Assembly: GCA_021799315.1 (NCBI GenBank)
Contig: JAJZAR010000002.1
Coordinates: 1-34,513, forward strand
Direction: 5' to 3'
DNA: 34,513 bases
From: Thermoplasmata archaeon
GTDB taxonomy: Archaea; Thermoplasmatota; Thermoplasmata; Thermoplasmatales; Thermoplasmataceae
This document shows positions 27,285 to 34,513 of the stretch, in pieces. The notes beneath the pieces are model-generated. The model saw only the letters and a program-made list of their open reading frames with translations, made no database searches and was not told where the DNA came from. The translations under genes were made by a program, and so were the position numbers. The stretch's first letter is position 1; each line of letters opens with the position of its first letter.

Positions 27285-28235
27285 ATGTTTGATTTGATTT
27301 TGGAGACAACCATACAGATATTTGGAGTGATTTTGTTAGCTCCATTGGTCGCAGGCATATATGAGAATATAAAGGCAAAAACGGAGTTCAGAAAGGGTCC
27401 AAATATATTCCAGCCGTACTTTGATCTTGCAAAATATCTTAGAAAAGAACGCACCTACACACAGAATTCCACGCTTGTTTATAGATGGGCGCCCATGATA
27501 GCCATGGGAATCATGCTCACAATATCCTTTGTAATTCCTGTTATAATACCCTTTCCTACCCTATTTGCCCCCATGGTGGATTTTCTGGGAGGGGCAATGT
27601 TATTCACTCTATCTTCAGTTATATTGATTATGGGTGCCTTCGATTCCAAAAATCACTTTTCCATAATGGGGGCCTCGAGATCAGCGTCATTTTCAGCGTT
27701 ATCTGAACCCACTCTCATACTGGTCTTCTTCTCAGTTGCCATAGAAACTAGCTCCGAAAATCCTTATACAACGGCATCTTTGGTAGGGTCAAACCCAGTT
27801 CTATTTCTTTCACTTACACATATTCTCTCAAGTGCAGCTTTCTTCATGCTTTTCCTTTTTGAAACGGCTAAACTACCTGTAGAAAGTTCAGGGCTGTCTG
27901 AAATGGGTATGATAGACGAAGGAAGAACCTATGATTATGGTGGAAGGAACCTGTTCTTTCTGAAGTACGCATCTCACATAAAGCAGTTTCTTCTCGGCTC
28001 TGTTCTCTTGAATCTCTTCATTTTCCCATGGTTCATGCAGTCAGGTCTTTTTGGTTCCATTCTTGACATACCCATAATGCTTGGAAAGTGGATCGTACTG
28101 ATCTTAATTATTGTCTTTATAGAGCAGATATTGGCAAAGGTTAAGTTATTCAAGATTGCCGATTTTCTCGCCATGTCCTTTGTGTTTGCCATTCTCTCTT
28201 TGATACTGTTTAAGCTTGGAGGTTTTGCCATATGA
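27285..28235 (+). CDS. HyfC/NuoH-like membrane subunit of a group-4-hydrogenase-related complex
   Basis: 316 aa; ENIKAKTEFRKGPNIFQPYFDLAKYLRKE, FETAKLPVESSGLSEMGMIDEGRTYDYGGRNL. Confidence 0.9.
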   Translation: MFDLILETTIQIFGVILLAPLVAGIYENIKAKTEFRKGPNIFQPYFDLAKYLRKERTYTQNSTLVYRWAPMIAMGIMLTISFVIPVIIPFPTLFAPMVDFLGGAMLFTLSSVILIMGAFDSKNHFSIMGASRSASFSALSEPTLILVFFSVAIETSSENPYTTASLVGSNPVLFLSLTHILSSAAFFMLFLFETAKLPVESSGLSEMGMIDEGRTYDYGGRNLFFLKYASHIKQFLLGSVLLNLFIFPWFMQSGLFGSILDIPIMLGKWIVLILIIVFIEQILAKVKLFKIADFLAMSFVFAILSLILFKLGGFAI

Positions 28236-28888
28236 TGGAATCAAACGAGTTTTTCTATATGATCGCTGCTCTGATGCTGTTCACTGCATTCTGGGCGCAG
28301 GTCGGCAGCTATGTGATTTCAAAGATTCAGGTTATTGTTGTTCAGACATCTTTATTGACAATTTACACATTCATCAGTGGTATCTACAGTCTGAGTGTTG
28401 ATCTTATAGTTCTGGCTTTCCTTATCATATTCCTGAGAGGGATTTTAACCGCAATCATACTTCTCCGTAAATTCCCCGAGAGGAGACAACTTGTAAGAGA
28501 AAAATCAACAACCATGCCATCTATTCTCATCATAAGTGTAGCAGTTCTGGTTTTTACACTGATTGTATATCAGCTTGTGATCTATCCAATTATACTGTCA
28601 CTGAATACAGGCATAGCATCAGGTGTGAAAGCGCCCATTATAGCTATTGCTTTTATCATGGTTATTCAGGGGTTACTCTTAGTGGCTACTAGAAAGAATA
28701 AGGTAACACAACTTACGGGATACATAGAGGTGGAAAATGCCATGATATTGATGAGTCTTGGAATATTCCCTCTACCTCTTGTGGTGGAGCTCAGTGTTTT
28801 GCTTGACGTGCTTGCTCTTGTCATAGTGGCATCTGTTCTTCTGTCTGGAAGCATGACTTCCGAATCTTTACCGGAGTTGATTGGATGA
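28232..28888 (+). CDS. HyfE/NuoK-like membrane subunit
   Basis: 218 aa polytopic; TQLTGYIEVENAMILMSLGIFPLPLVVELSVLLDVLALVIVASVLL resembles HyfE. Overlaps both neighbours. Confidence 0.85.
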   Translation: MMESNEFFYMIAALMLFTAFWAQVGSYVISKIQVIVVQTSLLTIYTFISGIYSLSVDLIVLAFLIIFLRGILTAIILLRKFPERRQLVREKSTTMPSILIISVAVLVFTLIVYQLVIYPIILSLNTGIASGVKAPIIAIAFIMVIQGLLLVATRKNKVTQLTGYIEVENAMILMSLGIFPLPLVVELSVLLDVLALVIVASVLLSGSMTSESLPELIG

Positions 28889-30240
28889 GTATTTTTGTCT
28901 ATCTCATATACCTGCTATTCTTCATTCCCATCGGGATTTCCTTCGCATATTTCACCAATTCATTTCAGGCCATATCAAAGGTAGGAGCTCTCATTGAAGT
29001 GGTTATTGCCTTCCTTCTAATGCTGGCTCCTTTCAGAACCTATTCCTATTTTGATGTGAACCAGGTGAACAGGGTTCTTGTTATTTCAGTGACAATGGTC
29101 TACCTCATGGCTGTCTTTTACGCTTCTAAGTATCACAGTGAACTGTCAGGAGATACGAAACTCAGTCTACACTATAGTCTCATGCATATATTTACATTCA
29201 CCATGCTTTTCTCTCTTCTCATCAATGATTTTGGTCTGATGTGGATCGGAATTGAAGCAACAACTGCCTCAAGCGCTCTGCTTCTTATCATAGAGAGAGA
29301 AAGGAACCAGATCGAAGCTGCTTGGAGATATATGCTCATAGTTTCCAGTGGGCTGACCCTGGCAATTCTTTCCATAATACTTATTTATATGAACTACCAC
29401 ACTCTCACAGTAACACAGGCCCTGAACATGGGGCACACACCCTCATTGCTCCTATCTGTTGCAGGCGTTACTGCACTTGTGGGCTTCGGCACAAAAATTG
29501 GTATTTTTCCCATGCATACATGGCTTCCAGATGCCCACGGTGAGGCTCCATCGGAGATCAGTGCAATGTTTTCCGGTATACTTTTACCTGTTGCAGCCTA
29601 TGTTCTGTACAGGTTTTACGAAGCAACCTATTCTGTTCAGGTCACACAGATATACATAATATTCATCCTTGCAAGCCTGGTCTTTGTGGCTCTGGTCATG
29701 CCATCCCAGAAAAATATCAAGAGAATGTTTGCATATTCCACAATGGAAAATATGGCTCTCATAACTCTGGGACTGATCACTGGCGGGTTGGCATTGGTTG
29801 GTGCCCTTCTCATCATATTGACCCACGCCTTCGCAAAGTCATCAGCTTTCTTCTCCTCCGGCAATATTCTGAAACTCTATGGTACAAAGGATATGACAAA
29901 GATTGACGGCCTCAGGGACAGGATGCCACTGACCAGCGGAACATTAATTGGATCCTCTCTTATGGTCACCGGTGCTCCGCCATTCACAATTTTCGTGGGA
30001 GAACTATTGATTATTTACCAGTTATTTGTGACGGGAAACATTGCTGATGTGGTTATCATGGTCATTTGCCTGTTCATAATCTCTCTTTCCGTTATGTACA
30101 AGGTGTCTTCTATGGTATTCAATGGAAATGATTCCGTTAAGCACAGGTTGAAACTGGATCTCACCCAGGGCATTGTTACGGTCACCTCTCTGCTTTTTGC
30201 CTTTAGCATCATATTTGTTTATCTTGGTGGTTATCTATGA
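28885..30240 (+). CDS. HyfF/NuoN/MrpD-like antiporter-type subunit
   Basis: 451 aa polytopic; LLIIERERNQIEAAWRYML, KIGIFPMHTWLPDAHGEAPSEISAMFSGIL, AYSTMENMALITLG, HAFAKSSAFFSSGN. Confidence 0.93.
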   Translation: MSIFVYLIYLLFFIPIGISFAYFTNSFQAISKVGALIEVVIAFLLMLAPFRTYSYFDVNQVNRVLVISVTMVYLMAVFYASKYHSELSGDTKLSLHYSLMHIFTFTMLFSLLINDFGLMWIGIEATTASSALLLIIERERNQIEAAWRYMLIVSSGLTLAILSIILIYMNYHTLTVTQALNMGHTPSLLLSVAGVTALVGFGTKIGIFPMHTWLPDAHGEAPSEISAMFSGILLPVAAYVLYRFYEATYSVQVTQIYIIFILASLVFVALVMPSQKNIKRMFAYSTMENMALITLGLITGGLALVGALLIILTHAFAKSSAFFSSGNILKLYGTKDMTKIDGLRDRMPLTSGTLIGSSLMVTGAPPFTIFVGELLIIYQLFVTGNIADVVIMVICLFIISLSVMYKVSSMVFNGNDSVKHRLKLDLTQGIVTVTSLLFAFSIIFVYLGGYL

Positions 30241-31436
30241 ATGTGGAATTTCCCATAGTTACAGGCTATTTCGAAAGGAAAGATAGAAGTTACATTCTTG
30301 GTGAAGGTTCCTCAAATGCTGTGGAGGTTGACCATGATTTTATAGATAAAATACCATTGAAAAAGCCACTGGACGGTGTTTTTGGACATTCATCCGAAGG
30401 TGATAATGTATTTGCTTTCAACTATGGTCCCAGCACAGGGGGATTTATGGAATCTCTGGATCTGAAGATATTCACATACGGAGAACGAATTCTATCTGTG
30501 GAAGCCTTTCCCGATTTCAAAAGAAGAGATATCACTCTTAAGGGAAAGAGTCTCAGGGATGCATTCTTCATAATTGAAAGATTCAATGGTTTTCACAGTT
30601 TCTCCTACAGCACCCTATTCAGCAGAGCTATTGAATCCATTGAGAATATAAGTCCATCTCCCGAAGATACCGGTACAAGGATAATTCTCCTTGAGACTGA
30701 AAGGATAATTTCCCACATATATAAAGCTGCCAGGCTATGTGATGCAGCATCTCAGAATATTGCTTCTTACTGGCTTCTCAGTTTAAGGGAAAAATTGTTA
30801 AGAATTTTGGGAGAAGTGGCTGGTCACAGATATCTCTTTGGAGTCAACAGGATTGGTGGGTTGAATAGGCGTATAGATGTGGAAAAGCTGAGGAAAGATG
30901 TGGAATCTGTGGTGCAGGAGTTCAGAGTTATAATGAAGGGTCTGTATTCCGCAAGAATCTTTATAGATAGGCTAGAAAATACATGCATAACGGACGCTAA
31001 GAACACCAGAGGACCAGCTTTGAGGGCGGCTGGACGTTCCTTTGATTACAGGACTTTAGATCCCTATTATGGAGATATGGATTTTAAACCCATAACTGAA
31101 CGAGACGGAGATTCTCTTGCAAGATTTCTTGTTTTCACAGCAGAAGTTGATGCGTCTTTAGATATTATCAAAAACACAAAGTCAGTATCCATGGAGGATG
31201 TGAGTAAGGATCCAAAGTCAGACTTTCCCATATATTCTGTGGAGACGCCATCTGGAGATGCTCAGCTCACACTGAAACTTGAAAGTGGTGTCATCGCTGA
31301 TGCTTATTTGAGGACACCCTCAATGTTGAATCTTGATGCATTCTGTAGTGGAATCAAGGGAAATGTGAAGACAGACGTTCCCTTTGCCTTTGAAAGTTTT
31401 GGTATCTGGATAAGTGAGATAGGGGGGATACAATGA
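30237..31436 (+). CDS. NuoD/HyfG-like large subunit lacking the NiFe-binding motifs
   Basis: 399 aa; YGPSTGGFMESLDLKIFTYGERILSVEAFPDFKRRDI...FIIERFNGFHSFSYSTLFSRAIES...LETERIISHIY...NRIGGLNR aligns with the [NiFe] large-subunit layout. Only 3 isolated Cys. Confidence 0.88.
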   Translation: MNVEFPIVTGYFERKDRSYILGEGSSNAVEVDHDFIDKIPLKKPLDGVFGHSSEGDNVFAFNYGPSTGGFMESLDLKIFTYGERILSVEAFPDFKRRDITLKGKSLRDAFFIIERFNGFHSFSYSTLFSRAIESIENISPSPEDTGTRIILLETERIISHIYKAARLCDAASQNIASYWLLSLREKLLRILGEVAGHRYLFGVNRIGGLNRRIDVEKLRKDVESVVQEFRVIMKGLYSARIFIDRLENTCITDAKNTRGPALRAAGRSFDYRTLDPYYGDMDFKPITERDGDSLARFLVFTAEVDASLDIIKNTKSVSMEDVSKDPKSDFPIYSVETPSGDAQLTLKLESGVIADAYLRTPSMLNLDAFCSGIKGNVKTDVPFAFESFGIWISEIGGIQ

Positions 31437-32065
31437 GGATTTGGCCTGTCGATTCTATGAGAAAGGGGAAGGTCACAACAAAGTTCCCAAAGAAACCCAA
31501 TGAAACCATATCCCCATGGAGTACACTCCCAGAGAAAATTGGGGATGGGGATGTTGAATGCCCTACATCTGCCATAGAAAATGGACAGGTGTCAATGGAA
31601 AAGTGTATTTCATGCGGGGCTTGCATGACATCATTCAAACCTTCACTAAAAACTGATAATTACAGAGTTATAAATAATACAAAGGGCTTGAAAAGATCTC
31701 TCAAGGTATTTATCATTGATTCAGGTACATGTGGCGCATGCAACACTGAATTACATGCAATAGCCAATCCTTACTATGACTCTTCCAGATTGGGTATCTT
31801 CTTAACCAACACGCCAAAGCAGGCTGATGCTATTGCCATAATGGGCGTATACACACCTAAGATGGAAGGGCCCTTACTGGCTGCCATAAATGCCATGGCA
31901 AGACCAGGAATTGTAATTCTCTTCGGGGCATGTGCATTATCCGGCGGTATTATTGGAAAGGGTCTGGAAGATATTGTGACACCTGATCTCATAATAGGTG
32001 GATGTCCTCCAGATCCATTCGTAATTCTGGAAGCCTTACAGAAAGCTAGAGGTGGAAAAATATGA
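31433..32065 (+). CDS. NuoB/HyfI-like small subunit with N-terminal ferredoxin-like domain
   Basis: 210 aa; ECPTSAIENGQVSMEKCISCGACMTSF plus a NuoB domain (GTCGACNTELHAIANPYYD...FGACALSGG...GGCPPDPFVILEAL). Confidence 0.9.
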   Translation: MRIWPVDSMRKGKVTTKFPKKPNETISPWSTLPEKIGDGDVECPTSAIENGQVSMEKCISCGACMTSFKPSLKTDNYRVINNTKGLKRSLKVFIIDSGTCGACNTELHAIANPYYDSSRLGIFLTNTPKQADAIAIMGVYTPKMEGPLLAAINAMARPGIVILFGACALSGGIIGKGLEDIVTPDLIIGGCPPDPFVILEALQKARGGKI

Positions 32066-33939
32066 ACACAGTTCTAATCCTCCTATTTTCATTATCTCTC
32101 GTTATTCCCTTTATATCCATTCTGAGACCAAGAATATCTTTCTCTTTTGGCATTCTCATAACACTGATTCTTGCATTTGCTTCAATCCTCGCAATGCTCA
32201 GGTTCATACCTATGATGGCAGTGGGAATAGGAAATTTCAACCTTTATTTTTCACTGGCAAATTCACCATTTATTTTCATAATAAGTATAGTTGAACTCAT
32301 TGTGTTTGCCATATCCCTGCGTTATCTCAGGGATGATAAAATCTTAGGCTTCTTCATTGGGTTGACAGTTGCATCAATCAATTCCGTACTGTTTTCAGAC
32401 AATATCATCCTGTTTCTTATGTTCTGGGAATCCATGACTGTATCGGGATATCTGACAATTGGATATAAGAAGGAATCAAAAGCCTATCCGCCCTTTGTTT
32501 TTATTGCGTTCGGAGAATTGAGCACCATTTTCCTCACTGTCGGATTCGCAGCATATTACTTCTCCACGGGATCTATGACTCTTGGGGCACCCTTGCATAA
32601 TCCGTATATACTAATGGTTATTATTCTCGGTTTCCTCTTCAAAATGGGTATTGTTCCCTTGCAGATGGTGGAATGGCTGCCCATCGCCCATGGAAATTCA
32701 CCCGTGCCGGGTTCAATTTTGTTCAGTGCAGCTATGACAACACTTGCACTGTATGGGATAGTTAGCTTCGTTGAGGTTTCAACTGCTAATATTGTTATTG
32801 GTCTTCTACTAATGGGATTTGGATCATTCTCCCTTCTTTTCGGTTCAATATTTGCTTTGTCTTCGGAGAACTCCAAAATGTTGCCTGCATATAGCACAGT
32901 GGAAAACTCAGGTGCAATGATCATGCTGGTAGGGCTCTTTATCTCGTGGAAATTCTATGGAAACATGGAGATGGAAATCTTCACTCTCCTGGGCGTAATT
33001 GTTTATGCCACGGCCCACGCATGGGCTAAATCGGCTGTATTTGTGCTTTCTGCCATAAGTCACGATTTCAGTCTTTCATTTTCTAAGGGTTCAAAACTGA
33101 GACCCTTCAGTAAGCTCAGCGGAGCCTTTGCAGTAATTTCTCTCATGGGTCTGGCCCCAATCGGTGGAGGGATTGGTGAATGGTTCCTTCTGGAATCTCT
33201 CTTCATTTCAGCAAGCTCAAACTACCTGATTCTATCTGTTGTTGCAATACTCGCAGGTGCTCTTGCCGCTCTTGGAATCGGTATCACCATACCAACTTTC
33301 ACAAAATTCTTCAACTATCTTTCTACAAGGAAGGAAGATGACCCTATGGGAACCAATATAAATTCAACAATATCCACGGCTGGAATACTGATCATATCAA
33401 TTTCCATTCTCTCTCCCGGTTTCATCTATATGTTTTCCTATATGAGTTCGTATATACTTGGCAGCAGTGCACCGATTATATTTCTCTCAACGCTTAAGGC
33501 CATACCCTACCCTTTTCTCATATATTCACCGTCTCTGGCAGGTGGGTTCTTCGGGTTCATGTCCCCGGTGTTCATAATAATGATTATGGCAGTTTCTACC
33601 TTGGTTATTGTGCCCTTGTCGCTCACAAGGAAACATACCCGATCCTTACCTGTATGGAATGGGGGAATCGATCAGGAAGGAACTTTTAATTCCTTTGCAT
33701 ATGCAAACGTCCTCAGAATAATACTGCGAAAAATATACCTCTCACGTGAGGAAAAGAAGGGTGAGAAATATGTTGAAAGAACTTTTGATATATTCTGGCT
33801 CATAATAGTTGATATAGCAAAGATATTCACCATACTTTCTGGAAAATTTGCGAGAGCGTTTATGAACGGCAGGATAAATGCATACATAATTTACATTATA
33901 GCAGCTTTCTTCACTGTTCTTATCCTTCTCATAATCTAA
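32062..33939 (+). CDS. HyfB/NuoL-like antiporter-type subunit
   Basis: 625 aa polytopic; LFLMFWESMTVSGYLTIGYK, KMGIVPLQMVEWLPIAHGNSPVPGSILFSAAMTTLALYG, AYSTVENSGAMIMLVG, HAWAKSAVFVLSA. Confidence 0.93.
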   Translation: MNTVLILLFSLSLVIPFISILRPRISFSFGILITLILAFASILAMLRFIPMMAVGIGNFNLYFSLANSPFIFIISIVELIVFAISLRYLRDDKILGFFIGLTVASINSVLFSDNIILFLMFWESMTVSGYLTIGYKKESKAYPPFVFIAFGELSTIFLTVGFAAYYFSTGSMTLGAPLHNPYILMVIILGFLFKMGIVPLQMVEWLPIAHGNSPVPGSILFSAAMTTLALYGIVSFVEVSTANIVIGLLLMGFGSFSLLFGSIFALSSENSKMLPAYSTVENSGAMIMLVGLFISWKFYGNMEMEIFTLLGVIVYATAHAWAKSAVFVLSAISHDFSLSFSKGSKLRPFSKLSGAFAVISLMGLAPIGGGIGEWFLLESLFISASSNYLILSVVAILAGALAALGIGITIPTFTKFFNYLSTRKEDDPMGTNINSTISTAGILIISISILSPGFIYMFSYMSSYILGSSAPIIFLSTLKAIPYPFLIYSPSLAGGFFGFMSPVFIIMIMAVSTLVIVPLSLTRKHTRSLPVWNGGIDQEGTFNSFAYANVLRIILRKIYLSREEKKGEKYVERTFDIFWLIIVDIAKIFTILSGKFARAFMNGRINAYIIYIIAAFFTVLILLII

Positions 33940-34397
33940 GGTGTTTCTTCTTCAGGAGATACAACCATAACCGGTAACGTTGATATTTTTATTAGTTCTG
34001 AACTGACAGACCCAAGTATAAATTTACTCAAACCCTTTAGTTTTCTTGTTCCTGTTACAATAAAGTCTGCGTGTTTTTCCTTTGCAACTTCATGGATTCT
34101 GGATGCAACTTCATCGCCTGCTGCGTCTATTTTTAGAAATTCGTATTGTAATCCAGTGTCTCCAACAAGTTCTTCAATAGCCTTTCCGATTTCATCAATA
34201 AATTTTTCCTGATCGTTAAAAAAAGCCTCTGGGACAACATTGTCTACACTGGATGCCACCTTTATCATGCCTGGATTCACATATAAAACTATCAATTTAT
34301 CGCACACGTCCTTAAACTGCGTGGCAAATTTTAGTGATCTTCTTGCACTTGGTGAGTTGTCAAAGGCAACCAATATTTTCATTGAAGTTAAATTCAC
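33936..34397 (-). CDS. Universal stress protein (UspA family)
   Basis: 153 aa; MKILVAFDNSPSARRSLKFA, DFIVTGTRKLKGLSKFILGSVSSELIKISTLPVMVV. Confidence 0.95.
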   Translation of the reverse strand: MNLTSMKILVAFDNSPSARRSLKFATQFKDVCDKLIVLYVNPGMIKVASSVDNVVPEAFFNDQEKFIDEIGKAIEELVGDTGLQYEFLKIDAAGDEVASRIHEVAKEKHADFIVTGTRKLKGLSKFILGSVSSELIKISTLPVMVVSPEEETP

Positions 34398-34513
34398 TTT
34401 CCGTATAATAAGATTTTGATTTCCTTTGCCGGGGAAATTTATAACAAACTCCTTTCCTAAATATGATTTTATTCAATCTATGGAGTTTGGCAATACTGAA
34501 TCATAGATCGGAA

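Noticed and set aside
1-34513. CRISPR arrays, IS elements, rRNA, prophage
   Set aside because: No direct-repeat arrays, transposase/integrase ORFs, or rRNA-like sequence seen; the VirB4-like locus has no relaxase or integrase nearby, so an integrated conjugative element is not supported.

Overview
This 34.5 kb window is a gene-dense archaeal chromosome segment. Evidence for archaea: aIF2-beta, S17e, GGGP and DGGGP synthases, MptD-type aldolase, RaSEA, RbkR-type riboflavin kinase, Trm1, a tRNA-Tyr with an intron, and TATA-box promoters. Protein style and gene content suggest Thermoplasmatales, but that is inference with no search run. Most genes are housekeeping. Two loci stand out. (1) 9225-12283 is a compact three-gene membrane operon: a 92-aa two-helix VirB2/CedA1-like pilin candidate, a polytopic VirB6/CedA-like channel candidate, and a CedB/VirB4/HerA-like ATPase with an N-terminal VirB3-like transmembrane hairpin. 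It resembles a minimal Ced/Ted-like DNA-transfer machine in a probable euryarchaeon. (2) 27285-33939 is a six-gene group-4-hydrogenase/complex-I-like operon. Its large subunit has no CxxC motif, so it has lost the NiFe site (Ehr-like). Its small subunit is fused to a ferredoxin-like domain that keeps exactly the four Cys needed for one [4Fe-4S] cluster. Smaller observations include a degenerate P-loop in a THEP1-like NTPase, a probable ATT-started ammonium transporter, a canonical hairpin plus poly-T terminator, and a structured 270-bp intergenic region. I saw no CRISPR arrays, transposons or rRNAs.
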